From assembly GCA_030549775.1 (NCBI GenBank), contig CM060181.1, forward strand, positions 58,277,701 through 58,341,700: a stretch of DNA of 64,000 nucleotides. Direction: 5' to 3'. The stretch comes from Tamarix chinensis (lineage: Eukaryota; Streptophyta; Magnoliopsida; Caryophyllales; Tamaricaceae). Positions 1 to 11,600 of this stretch are shown here, in pieces. The position numbers and the translations under genes were made by a program. Position 1 is the stretch's first letter, and the number at the start of each line of letters is the position of its first letter. The notes beneath the pieces are model-generated. The model was not told the origin of the DNA. It was given only the letters and a program-made list of their open reading frames with translations, and made no database searches.

Positions 1-1975
1 TTAGTTACATATTTATAATCTTTCATGTTTTATTAGGTTTTGGAAAACTTGAGTTATATTAGTTATTAGTTAATGTTAATTTTTGGGTATATACTGGAAT
101 GGATCTTTTTAGATTTATAATATTTTGTGTTATATCAAATTTTGAGTAAATAATAAGTAGATTCAAATGATTTTAGATTTGTAGTTTTTTGAGTCATATT
201 GGATTTTGGGTAAGTAGCAATTTAAATAGGGTTTATTCTAAACTTATGATTTTTTAGACTATATTAGATAACGAATATGTATAAAAAAATGGATATGTTT
301 TTTGAGTTTTTAATTATTAATGTAATATCATATTGAAATTTGGATGGATCAGGTTGACAATAATCTTCAATTTATCTGTATTCTTGAATTTATCTAAAAA
401 TTTTTTTCTTCAATTTATATAAATACATACAGTTTGGAATATCTTTTTACCCGTCTTCTTCTTATGTCGAATGAATACTATGTAGTATTTATTTTGATAT
501 ATTATCATGTTTATTTGTTTGGATGATCATATAAATTACTTTTAGCTTGTTTGACTAACTTTTTTTGTTTGACAAATTTTAATAATGCTTTGAGGAGGTA
601 AAGGAAGAGATAATGATAGGAAAAATCTAGGTGCATGCTTGGAGCTAGGTATTTAAAAAATATTTTATCATATTTTTTTAAAAATTAATTAATTATTATA
701 GATAGCTTATTTTGTTAAGTAACTTCAAACAAATTATAGGTTGTATGACAACTCTTTGTGAGTTAGGGTAGATGAGACAATTAAAGGGAGACCAAGTAGG
801 TCAAAAGTAAATAACAAAAACAAATTCCACATAGATAAACACAAAAAATTTGGTCTCAAATTTAAATATTTACCCTCAAATATGTATAGTTAAAAAACAT
901 CACAAGTGAGCTAATAGATAATGATTTTAACATGGATTTTTTGCCTAAAGGTTAGAAAAAAAGTAGTGATGTTAGTTAAAAATAAATCATAATCAATATC
1001 TATTTCCTTTATTTTTTACTAAAATAGTTATATACGAATGTATTTATTACAATAGCTGCACGTGTATTGCCTTCTATATTGATTTTTGTACTATTGTACA
1101 CATACACACCCACACACTCTTATATTAATCGTGGTTTCTTTTAGTTTCGTACTTGGTATAAAGTATTCCCCGATGTATCAATCTTAGATACAATGATAAC
1201 ATCTCACATTTTATTTTAGATTTCATATTAAATTTAATCTAAAATGCAAATTTTTGGGAGTAAAAATGGGAGTCTTACACATATTAAATAGCTTGGACAT
1301 GTAAGAAAATGTTGCTTGATAAAATATCACTTTAGCTATATTGAAAATAATATAGCATTCTTTTTAATGAAGTTAAGTGACACTAAACAAAATCATCAAT
1401 AATCCTCCCTAAACATAGTTCATTTAGGATATAACAAATACATATAGGGTGAAATAAATTCAACTACATTAAACCAATACTAAACTTGCTCCAAAATTAT
1501 TATATGCTTTCAAGTCTCATTCAAAATGATAAATTACTATAAAATAATGAAAGTCACCCCCAAATATTAAGATACCTTATCCAACAACAATACTAGCTTA
1601 ATAGATGTTAATAGATTTGTGGTCCTATTTGGATTAAGTTGTTGGTAGCACCAAAGCACAAAATTTCGTCACTTCGCTAACAACCACCTGATCTCACTTC
1701 TAATTGACACTCAACAACTCAAGAATACACAAACCACGGTAGTGTAGAGGAGGTGATTCAAACAAGGACGGTGTAGAGGCAGCGGTGCATTGGTTTTCTA
1801 TGAAGTCTGAGGAAAAAATTGAACTTAAATAAAATGCTAATACTATTATAGATTTGATTACACAAAATAACAAGAAAATCAAAGGAATTGAAGAAGAAAA
1901 CACATATATGGTGGAGAACAACGACAAAGGAAAACATTTGAATGCATGGCTTGCTAGGGCTTAGAAGAGAAGCAT
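1..1975. other. AT-rich DNA without recognisable genes
   Basis: No ORF with protein-like composition and no clear repeat ends are seen. The short minus-strand ORF near 1700-1927 is hydrophobic low-complexity sequence with no recognisable motif. If the CACTA-like terminus ending at 2554 is real, part or all of this stretch may be the inside of that transposon; no transposase was recognised. Confidence 0.5.
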
Positions 1976-2554
1976 TGTTATAGAGGTGTGAAAATTTACG
2001 GTGTCAAAAGTTACTGTTATAGAGGCAAAATGTTATAGCTGTAGACATAAAAATGACTTCATTCCATTTAGTAAGATTTCAAGCCATTTCATTGAGAAAA
2101 TTTTAATAATGGACCTAAAACTATGACATGTCACAGCTATAGATCCTTAATTTTTTTTAAAGGAAAATATTTTGGATAGAGATTTCCCTCACGATGAAAT
2201 ATTTTTAGCTACAATGTATATAGCAACAATAAGTCGCGGTTGCAGCTTCTGAAATTTTATTATTATTTTTTGGTGAAAATTTTAGAGGGAAATATTTGTG
2301 CTCATAGAAACATTTTCAGCTTTGACAACTACAACCGCAACATGTTGTCGCTTTATATTTCTTATTATTTTATTTCTTATAATAAATTATAATTTTTAGG
2401 GGGAAATTTTTGCACTATGTATATCTCGAGCGACGATTATTTTTCATACTAAAATTTTTTTGACCAAATAATATTTAGATTCGATATATCATCATTGTAT
2501 TCTTATATACAACCACAATAGTTGTCGTCACTATAGACCCTTTTTGTTGCAGTG
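1976..2554. mobile_element. CACTA-like DNA transposon terminus (one end only)
   Basis: Read on the minus strand, the block begins at 2554 with CACTGCAACAAAAAGGGTCT, close to the CACTACAA-type ends of plant En/Spm (CACTA) elements. Degenerate subterminal motifs containing GTCGC/GCGAC or GTCGTC follow, for example near 2233, 2343, 2428 and 2522, as is usual for this superfamily. The opposite terminus and the 3-bp TSD were not found; the other end may lie outside the window. The terminus directly abuts the ATT microsatellite of a family-B LTR, so the transposon probably inserted there and separated that LTR from its 5' part. Confidence 0.5.
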
Positions 2555-2555
2555 A

Positions 2556-2586
<31 letters not shown>

Positions 2587-4207
2587 ACTAGTATTTTCTT
2601 ATCATCATCATCATCATCATCATCAGTAGCATTATTTTAGTGAAGGGTAGAAACCCTTATATTGCCATTCATTTTAAATATATTAATCCTATTATTAAAA
2701 TTTTTAATAGTATTTTGTATAATTAATTTTAGTATAGTATTATTTTTTAATAAAAACCTAGTCTTATAATAAGTTACTGATTAATAGTATTTTTGGTAGG
2801 AGGGAATCTAATTATAATTTTTCTCTCATAATAGGTGAGACTAGTCAAAGCCCTAAGGATGCATAGGAACTTGCTCCAAGACTGGTGTCATTTTAGGTAA
2901 GGGTGTATCTAAGGCTATTGTGTGTAATGTGTTTTACATGCCTTACTTGCCATGTGACACACAATATAATATGTTTTAAATGTATCTTATATCTATTGTA
3001 TACGTAGCATGATGCAGTATTGAAGTATGTTCACATGATATATTTAGGGTATGAATATAATATGTATAAGTTATGCTTTTAATATGAATTGATGTGGCCT
3101 ATAAGACATGCATGTAGGTCGTGGGGTATGGTGTTATGGTATGAATTAATGTGGGGTTGTTATAAATAGTATATGACTTTGCATGGTGGTATTAATGCAT
3201 AAAAGGTGGTATTAAGGTTTGCATGGCTGAAATGAGGGTTTCATGTGAGATTTTTAGGGTTTGCATGAAAAAGTTAGAAGGTTTTCCTAGAGAGGTTAGC
3301 ATATGCATGGGAGTAAATTTTACGTATGAAAAGTTGATTTGGGATGTGATGAAGGTAATGTAAGTGTTTTTTGGGTTTTTGAATGCTTTGGGTGAAAATG
3401 GTATGTGGAACAATATAAGGGTACGTAGGAGACCGAGTTAGGGTTTGTGTGGACAATTAGGGTTTAGCATAGCTACTTAAGGTTTTTGTGGTATCACATG
3501 CATTTAGTGATTAAAGTGTAATTATGAGGGTGGAATTTATGGGTTGTGATGTGTGGAGTATTAAAATGATTTGGGTTTTGTGAACTGGAGTAAGATGGAC
3601 CACAAAGGTTAACATAAGGGTTTTAGGATAAAACCCTAAAGAGAGATGTGAAGTGGACCTGGAGGTGTGTAATAGTGGGTCTTGACCCATATATTTTAGT
3701 GTTGAAGTTCTAATATGAATTTGAGTATAGAGGAGAGGTTAAGAGGTGTAGGTTCTCATGATGTGATTTGGGTTAATTGGAGGATAAGTGTAAGGGGAGT
3801 AATTCATGCATGTCTAGGGTAAAATTCTCTAAATAATATCCTTAAGACATTAATCATTTAAAGTGGAAGATTGTTGATTTGGGTCTAGACTTATCTACTA
3901 ATGAATAATAGTGGTTAGGACATGATTTCCTCTGTGTAACTAGTCCACCGATAATAATAGTGGTCAGGCTTTATACCTATGCATTTTTGGTCTGCCAGCT
4001 ATAATAGTGGGGGATTCCATTCCGTGCTCAACAAAACTGAATGTATTTGTGCCAAGACATGGAAAAGAAACTAAGTACTTAAAGTGGAACATCATATGAG
4101 TAGGATCCAGACCAGTCCACTAGCGAATAATAGTGGCCAGGTACTAAGATATCCCAGAGACTGATCCACTAGCTATAATAGTGGTCATGAACTATATGCC
4201 CTATGTG
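2555..4207 (+). mobile_element. Family-B giant LTR, outer copy, left segment
   Basis: This segment matches the middle and 3' part of the complete family-B LTR at 53429-58077. It has the ATT/ATC microsatellite, the landmark GTCAAAGCCCTAAGGA (near 2855), the 'ctccaagac(c/t)ggtgtc' stretch, and CCAC...ATAATAGTGG modules from 3943 on. The 5' portion with the TGAAATGCCCC end is missing, apparently displaced by the CACTA-like terminus. At 4207 the segment is cut exactly at an ATGTG that is repeated at 14356-14360, where the same LTR resumes. No coding sequence is seen. Confidence 0.85.
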
Positions 4208-4302
4208 TGTAACACCCCAAAATTCACTACTTTTTTTTGAAAGCGGAAGCATTTATAATATAACTACTTAAAAACCTGTGAATTATGGGAATGTTACCGC
4301 CA

Positions 4303-4348
4303 CACTTAGTACCAGACCGGTTCTCTCCGACCGTTCCAGTACCAAGTG
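4303..4348 (-). other. Conserved 3'-proximal stem-loop of a family-B LTR
   Basis: The arms CACTTAGTAC and GTACCAAGTG can pair with one G-U wobble. They lie about 95 bp from the GTGTTACA end of the minus-strand LTR. The same arrangement is present in the other family A and B copies. Position relative to the LTR end would suit the R-U5 region, but no function is shown. Confidence 0.6.
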
Positions 4349-5819
4349 CTAAGGCTAAGAAAATATTTATGTTAAATTCAAATTAACAATTCATAAAAGA
4401 ATTCAAAACATCATACAACAAAATCAGAGTACGCATAAACGTTTATTAACACTTGAAACTTCCAAATAGAAGTACATTTAAACAACATAAAATCCGATGG
4501 GTCAAATTCCGGATTGCCTACTCACTCAAGTCAGGCTTGCCACCCCAAACAGTCTCTGATCTTAAACCTGCACAAGCGGTCTGCTCCCCACCATCGGTGG
4601 ATCATCACAGGACCCATCAACCAAGGTAGTATTAGTACGGGTCCAGTACTGAGTAAGGTGAAATGATCGCTAAGGCCAACACATAAAAACACAAGCCATG
4701 CAGAAAAATAGAAGAACCCAATCATAATTGCATACGATCAACCAGGTAAAAGTAAAAAGGGTCGTAAATAATCCAAATTAATCATTTCATTAATCTCTTA
4801 TCAGAGTCCGATACACACCAAAATTTTTATCAAATCCATGCGAGTACGGAAGCCCCCACTATTATAGCCGGTGGATCGGAGGCGCATAGGGTATCATACC
4901 CTAACCACTATTATAGCCGGTGGATCAGAGACACATAGGATTACGCGTCCTAACCACTATTCCTAACTGGTGGATCGGTTGGCTCCGGCTCGCACGGTGT
5001 TCCACTATAAGTAATTAGTATCTTTTAAGCATTCTGGTTTGTGACCGTTGAGCTCGGGAACCCCCACTATTATAACCGGTGGATCGGTCACACATAGGAC
5101 ATCAGGTCCTAACCACTATTATTACCGGTGGATCGGTCACACATAGGATAAAACCCTAACCACTATTCCGAACCGGTGGATCTGTTGGTCCCGTCTCAAC
5201 GATACTCCACTTAGGATAATTAATATTTAAGTATCTTATTCAGAAACTTTCACCATAGACATGCACGAATCATAAATCATAAATTTCATATTCATCATGA
5301 TACTTTAATCACCAAGTACACGTGCTACCACCAAACCCTAGACATGCATGAATCACTCCCTTTACACTTCTCCTCCAATTCTACTTCACATCTATCTCAC
5401 TCTAGGGTTTTGTCCCGAAACCCTAATTTAGGCCTTAACATCCCCTCTTACTCCACCTCACATCACCCAAATCATTTCAACACTCACACATTACAAATCA
5501 TCGAACCCATTTGTAATACCCCAAAATTTCAAAAACCTATATTTTAATAAATAACTTTATTTAAAATAAAATTTTCTTGTAAAATTATTTATTTTATTTA
5601 TTTTATGGATTTTAGAGTATATAAAGTTGGATAAAATTATTTAATAAATTAAAAATAAATATTTTGCTATTTATCATATTATTTTATTTAAATAATTTTC
5701 CAAACTAATATTTCATCGACTTTATCCTTTTTAAACTAAAATATTAGATTATAATAAATTAAATTATTAAATTAAATAATTTATCAAGAATATCAAATTT
5801 TATGATTTTATGAATGGAT

Positions 5820-6960
5820 TTAATTTATTTCCCTTATTTTCCCATTTTTTTCCTTTTTCTTTTCCTTCTCCTTTCTCTCCTTTTTCTTCTTCCTTCTCTT
5901 CTCCTTTTTCTCACCCTTGGGCCGCCCGTTCGGTCTGCTCTCCCTTTCCCCCGCCCGCTTGGGCCGTTGGCCCGTTTCTCACGCCCCAGCCCCGCACGGC
6001 CGACCCATCCCTCCTTCCTTCCCCAGACCGGCCGGCCCGCTCCTTTTCTTTTCTCCCTTCCCCGACCGGCCTGCTCCCTTATTTCTTCTTCTTCCAGCGT
6101 CTCAGCTCTCGACCCCAAGCCCCTCGACTCGTCACCATCGCCATGCCTGCCGCCCTGCCCGACCACCGAGACGCCGACCACCACCTGCATCCTCCTCCTC
6201 TCTCTCTCCCCTGCATTTTTCACGAAATTAGAATAGGCCAGCCATGCACCCCGTCCCGCATGGCTTACCCTTCCTCTTCATCGTTTCCTTCTTCCCTGCA
6301 CCCTGCGATGCCCTGCCACCCTATGCCTGCCATCCGAACAGCCCCTACCCCTCTCTTCTCCCTTTTCTTTTTCTTCTCCTCTTCACCCCATTTTCTGCCC
6401 ATCCTCTCGAGCCTTCTTTCTCTCATTTTCTTCTCTCCCATTTCTACCCTATTTTGCGTCGCCACCACCGTCCACCGCTCCTGCCGCCTCACCAACCCCA
6501 TGCACCGCCTTCTGCCACCGCCTACTACCACCCTACACCCCCACACAGCCCCTTCGAGCCCCGCACTTCCCCCTTTCTCCTCCTCTTCCTTTTTCTTCCC
6601 AGTTTTTCCCCTTACCACCGAGCCACCTACAACCACCATTTCCGCCGCCGTCCGGCCATCTATGCCGCCACCTAACCCGCCGTTCGACACCCTGAAACCT
6701 TCTCTACAATCGCCACCCATTGGTTAGCCAAAAAGATCCCCTGAAGCCCTCCATTTTTCCCTCTCTTTTTCCTTCCTTCACAGCCTTTTCCCTCGACCCT
6801 TCTCGGCAGCCGACCTTCGCCGCCTCTCCGCCGCCTTCTATGCCGCCTTGACCCGCCGTGAAACCACCCCTTCGCCTCCAACTACACCCCCTCTACACTC
6901 CTGCACCATTCCCCTGCCTTAGAACCTCCCCTAACCACCTTCTTTTCTAGCCTAAATACC
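5820..6960 (+). repeat. CT-rich low-complexity tract inside family-A LTR
   Basis: About 1.1 kb dominated by C and T on the plus strand, with GC content far above the surrounding AT-rich DNA. It is open in several frames on both strands, the longest about 305 codons. The translations are Pro/Ser/Phe-rich (plus) or Arg/Lys/Glu/Gly-rich (minus) without domain-like pattern, so this is compositional rather than coding. The copy at 28540-29740 has the same composition with many substitutions and indels. Confidence 0.8.
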
Positions 6961-7033
6961 CTAACCCGAAAATAATGGATTTTGCCCCCCTTCACCCTCT
7001 TTGAGCTTTTTACCCCATGGTTTTTGCATGAAA

Positions 7034-7057
7034 CTCACGCTGCTCATGCAGCGTGAG
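7034..7057 (+). other. Perfect 9-bp hairpin in family-A LTR
   Basis: CTCACGCTG, a 6-nt loop CTCATG, then CAGCGTGAG. It lies at the 3' edge of the CT-rich tract, 1,522 bp from the LTR start. The copy at 29757-29780 keeps the pairing despite changes in both arms. Function unknown. Confidence 0.7.
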
Positions 7058-7659
7058 CTCTCCCATTTATTTTGAGAATTTATTGGATAATTTTAAAGGT
7101 ATAATGGTATTTTATATTAAGTGTTTTATTAATTAAAATTTATAAAGTTTTATGCTTTGGTTCTTATTTCTAACATAAGTATGATGGATATTATTTTTAG
7201 GTGTTGAGTTGATAATTATGCTTGGTAAGATTTGATATTTTTGCAGGATTAAGGTAACCGTTAATCCTCCCTTAAATATATGGAAAAACGCATGCTAGCA
7301 CATTAGGGGTTTAGTATGACTTTATGCATGTTTGGTGTGCTTAGCATGATATGTATATTGTTTCTTATATTGTTTGATAAAAAGGAAAAGCATGATAATT
7401 TTTATGCCATATGTAGGTATGTTAATTAAAAAAGGTGTTTGATTATTGACGGAAATGTTAAATGCTTGTTATGATGTATTATGTTGCTAATGTATGAATA
7501 ATGTTATTATCTAATGGTATTTTAGTAATTATGCTTATGAGGTATGTGAATCAATGCATATAGTTGCTAATGAGTATTATGTTGAAAAATGATAAGTTGG
7601 TGGACTTAGATGATAAAAATGAAGTATTAATATTATTATTTTATGTAGTGTTAGTACAT

Positions 7660-9000
7660 TCATAAAAATGGAAATTTCATAAGTGAAAAGGGCATTTTGG
7701 TAATTTTGTAAGTAGAAGGGTATTTTGGTAATTTCAAAGGGAAGGGGTGAGATGAGAATTTATAAGTAAAAAGGATAAATTTGGAAGTTGTGAGAAAGAA
7801 GGGTATTATAGTAATTTTTGAGATAAAGGAATAATATGGTAATTTTAAGATTAAATGGCCAAATGATAATTTTTGTAAGCAAAGGGGTATTATGGTAATT
7901 TTTGGAGAAAAGGGTAAAATGGTAATTTTGGATTCAAGGGACAATATGGTAATTTAATAAGTGGTAAGAATGGTAATTTTGGAAGTAGGGGTAAAATAGT
8001 AATTTTGGATGAATGAGGGCATTATGGTAATTTTGTAAGTAAAAGAGTTTAATATGGTAATTTTGGAGGTAGAGGAGCAAAATAGTCATTTCACAAACAA
8101 ATGGTAATATGGCAATTGTATAAGTGAATGGCAAAAAGGTAATTTATAAGTAAGAGGTAATATGGTAATTTTGGAAAAGAAGGGCAAAATGGTAATTTTG
8201 TAAGGAAAGATAAAAATGGTAATTTTTGGATATAAAAGGGGTGAAATAGTAATTTGTAAGGAAAAATGAGTATTATGGTACTTTACAAGCAAAAGGGTAA
8301 TATGGTAAAATTGGATGTAAGGGGGTAAAATGGTAATTTTGTAAATAAAAGTATATCATGGTAAACTTGGGAGTAAGGGGTAACTTGGTAATTACGATAA
8401 TGACAAAAGATAATTTAGTAATTAAATTATGATTGTAGAAGGACGATTGGATAAGTATGATACTATAGAAGGGTAAAATGGTAAATTAACCAATTAAAGG
8501 GCATTATGGTAATTTTAATAATGGAGAAGGGTAATATAGTAATTATGATTATGAAGAAGGGTAAATTAATATTGGTAATTATGAAGAAGGGTAATTTGGG
8601 AATTATGATAATAAAAAGGGTAAATGGCAATTAAAATAATTGAGAGGGGTAAAATGGTAATTACGATAAAGGAGAGGGACAATTTGGTAATTTAGCCAAT
8701 TAAAGGGTAAAGAGATAATTACTTAACCAACTAAAGGAGTGAAATAGTAATTATGATAATGAAGGAGGGTAATTTAGTAATTTATCCAACTCAAGGGCAA
8801 TTATGTAATTTTAACAAAGGAGAGGGGCGACTTGGTAATATAACCAACCAAATGGGAAATATGATAAGTGTAGTAATTATGAGGGGTGAATGGTGATCTA
8901 AAAAGTGTAGGAGACAATTTGGTAATCTAAAGTGGACAAGGGGTAATTTGGTAATTATGCAACCTTAAGGGTAATATGGTAATTTATCAAGTAAGGAAGC
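7660..9000 (+). repeat. GGTAATTT minisatellite of family-A LTR, copy 1
   Basis: About 1.3 kb of irregular tandem units of roughly 20-40 bp built on the pattern AAGGGTAAAATGGTAATTTT. Unit length varies and the array decays toward its 3' side, where AATTATGATAATGAAGAAGGG variants dominate. Minus-strand ORFs here (for example 7660-7944 and 7934-8134) read as repeats of KITILPF-like units. They follow from the repeat and are not evidence of a gene. Confidence 0.85.
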
Positions 9001-9703
9001 GATACTTAACAATTATATAGGTGAAGGAAAAATGAGTAGTTGTACCTAACATGTCTTTGAGATTGTGGAACATAAATATGATTAAATAATGCTGATTAGC
9101 CAGGTAAAAGTATTTGATAATTAGTCTGGCCTTAATAATTTCTCTGTGATATCCTAGATAATCATCTGAATAAGAAATGATTAATGATATCTGATCGATT
9201 GAAAGTAAATAAGTATCGGATCATCGTGCTTTTCGTGATCACCTTAATTAAGACACTATTACTTAAAGTGAAATACCTCGAGATCGGGAATGGTGACTTC
9301 TTAGGGGTCGCTACCCTAAGGACGTGGTTTAGTTCACGATTATTCTGGTATTTGCTGGTGTGCCTTTGTGCCCCAGCCAGGCCCTATATCTTACTCTTTC
9401 TAGCTCTACGAACCTAGTTAGGGGGTATGCATACTTATGGATTAGGTTTCCTTGTCGCTAGGGTACTGAGTTAGCTTTATGCACCAGTACGACCAGGGTA
9501 CCTTTGTGTCCTTGGGTTCTTGGTTGAAGGGTACTGAGTAGCTGATATGCACCGGTACGACCGGTGTACCTTTGTGTCCCGGGTTATTGATCTCCCGTCC
9601 GAGGCAATTAAATATGGTTGATGTGCTGATTAAAGAAAGGAAAGATACTATATTTGAAAGTGAAATATTAATGAGCCGGGCCCAGATGATTATGATATTG
9701 ATT

Positions 9704-9950
9704 ACCGGTCCACCGGTTATAATAGTGGTCCAGGAGCGTGTTGCCCTGGTATGTGATATTGAGTACCGGTCCACCGGATATAATAGTGGTCCAGGAGTGT
9801 GATGCCCTGGTATGTGATTATGAGTACCGGTCGACCGGTTATAATAGTGGTCCAGGAGCGTGTTGCCCTGGTGTGTGATTATGAGTACCGGTCCACTGGT
9901 TATAATAGTGGCTAGGAGCGTCGTGCCCTGGATGATGATTTTATATGTAT
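9704..9950 (+). repeat. Four 61-bp tandem units in family-A LTR
   Basis: Units begin at 9704, 9765, 9826 and 9887, giving an exact 61-bp period. Each contains ACCGGTCCACCGG, TATAATAGTGG, and a 'caggag...gccctgg' segment. The orthologous position in the 28229-33540 copy (from about 32519) has about two units with a longer spacing, so copy number has changed within the family. Confidence 0.9.
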
Positions 9951-10739
9951 TCCGGTCCACCGACAATAATAGTGGGGGTCCCGAGATCAATAAAATCGGT
10001 TATGTGTGTGAATAAGATTATGGAAAAATACTAATCACTTATAGTGGGACACCATGTGAATCGGGGCTAGGCCGGTCCACCGGCAAATAATAGTGGTCAG
10101 GTGCGTTCTGCCCTGTATGTTTATCTTCCGGTCCACCGGCAATAATAGTTGTCAGAGGCGTTCTGCCCTGAGTGTATACTTTCCAGTCCACCGGCTATAA
10201 TAGTGGGGTTCTCGCATTCACATGGATATAGAACATGATACTGATTGAATGATGACGGAATAATGGTTTAAAGCCGAATATATTGATCTTACACTACGAC
10301 ATGGCTTAAGGCCCAAAGTATCGATCGTGATTTATGAATTATTATGCATGTTATTATTATGTGTGCACCTCATATTATTTATGTGGGTAGTTTGCATTAT
10401 GTTTTGTATGCGGGCCTGCCTTTAAGTGTGGTATTAAAGGGTTACTCAGTACCGTAGTACTGAAGGGATTCCCTTTATGGGGCCCCTGCCTATTCAATGG
10501 GCAGTGCCCTTGCAGGTATTTTTAGGTGCTACTCGAGTGGGCTACGGGAAAGAGAGTAAGGAGTTATCCAGTACCGTTAGGCCTTTGTCTTTGCCATTTA
10601 AATTCTTGGTTTCAAAGGTATTCGTTATTACTGTAACCACCGTTGGTGGATTTTATTCTTGTAAACGATTTGATACGCTACTCTGATTTGTGTGTGTGTT
10701 GAAATTCTTTTAAGTTGTATTTCATTTTCTTAGCCTTAG

Positions 10740-10785
10740 CACTTGGTACTGGAACGTTATGAGTGAACCGGTCTGGTACTAAGTG
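10740..10785 (+). other. Conserved 3'-proximal stem-loop of family-A LTR, copy 1
   Basis: The arms CACTTGGTAC (10740-10749) and GTACTAAGTG (10776-10785) pair over ten positions with one G-U. The loop carries a second possible pairing, ACGTT/AACCG-like. It ends exactly 100 bp before the LTR end. Confidence 0.65.
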
Positions 10786-11269
10786 TGGTGGTAATACTCC
10801 CAAAGTTCACATTTTATTAATCTGCTTCTGCAATTATCTTTTAATAAAACGAAATTTTTCAGTAGTGAATTTTGGGGGTGTTACACCATTCCCATAATTA
10901 CACCTTAATCACCCAAAATACATGATACATCAAAAACCCTAAGCAACCACACCAAACCCTAATCAACCACCCCAAACCATAATTAACCACTCCAAACCCT
11001 AGCTCAGTCTCCTACGTACCCAGATAATGCTCTACGTACTATCTTTCACCCATAGTGTATAAACGCCCAAACAACACTTATATTATGTTCCCTACATCCC
11101 AAATCAACTTTCCACACATACATTTCATACCCATGCAGACATTAACCCCCCCCATGCAAACCTTCGAACTTCTTCATGCAAACCCTAAATTCAATCAACA
11201 CAAAACCAAAGATTCACCCCATACTAAACCTAAATTCAAGCCATATAAAACCCAAAGATTTGTCCTTAC

Positions 11270-11600
11270 CATATAATTGGTTAGATTCTCTCATTCATAA
11301 CAACAAATTATATTTTTCCATACGAGACCATAAGTTAGATTCTCCCACATAAAATCATAAATTAGAATCTCCCAAGCAACACTATAAATTGAATTCCCCT
11401 AAGCAAATCATAATTTAGATTTCCCCCATATAACATCATAAATTACATTTTTCCACATAACATCATGAATTAGATTCTCCCAAACAAAATATAAACTAAC
11501 TCTCCCAATCAAATCGTAACTTAAATTCTCCCATATAATATTATAATTACATTCTCCCAATAAACATCATAAACTAAATTATTCCTTATAAAACCATAAA
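11270..11600 (-). repeat. Family-B 27-bp minisatellite, minus-strand copy
   Basis: Repeated plus-strand units such as 'aattagattctccca' and 'ataaattacat' are the reverse complement of the 27-bp GGGAGAATCTAATTTATGG units at 56095-56390. Here the units are more diverged. Confidence 0.7.

Larger units (their letters stand above)
5512..10885 (+). mobile_element. Family-A giant solo LTR, copy 1 (5,374 bp)
   Basis: The element starts TGTAATACCCC and ends GGGGGTGTTACA. It is flanked by a perfect 5-bp TSD CCATT (5507-5511 and 10886-10890), and the host family-B sequence resumes right after it. Internal order: AT-rich head (5512-5810), CT-rich kilobase (5820-6960), perfect hairpin (7034-7057), GGTAATTT minisatellite (7660-9000), 61-bp tandem units (9704-9950), CCAC...TATAATAGTGG modules (to 10205), 3' stem-loop (10740-10785). 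A near full-length relative lies at 28229-33540. No gag or pol sequence occurs inside. TG...CA ends, a 5-bp TSD and the absence of internal genes fit a solo LTR of a large-LTR Ty3/gypsy element; a non-autonomous element cannot be excluded. Confidence 0.9.

Noticed and set aside
1379..1395. GACACTAAACAAAATC as the other CACTA terminus
   Set aside because: Does not match the 2554 terminus beyond the CACT core, and no 3-bp TSD could be paired.
5810..6727. 305-codon plus-strand ORF and overlapping ORFs on both strands
   Set aside because: Pro/Ser/Phe-rich low-complexity translation from the CT-rich tract, open in several frames at once, with no domain pattern and no conservation as a protein in the sister LTR.
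7660..8292. Chain of minus-strand ORFs with KITILPF repeats
   Set aside because: Explained by the GGTAATTT minisatellite; the repeat simply lacks stops in that frame.
7660..9000. CRISPR-like or telomere-like array
   Set aside because: Units are irregular, lack unique equal-length spacers, and are not TTTAGGG; plant nuclear context makes CRISPR irrelevant.
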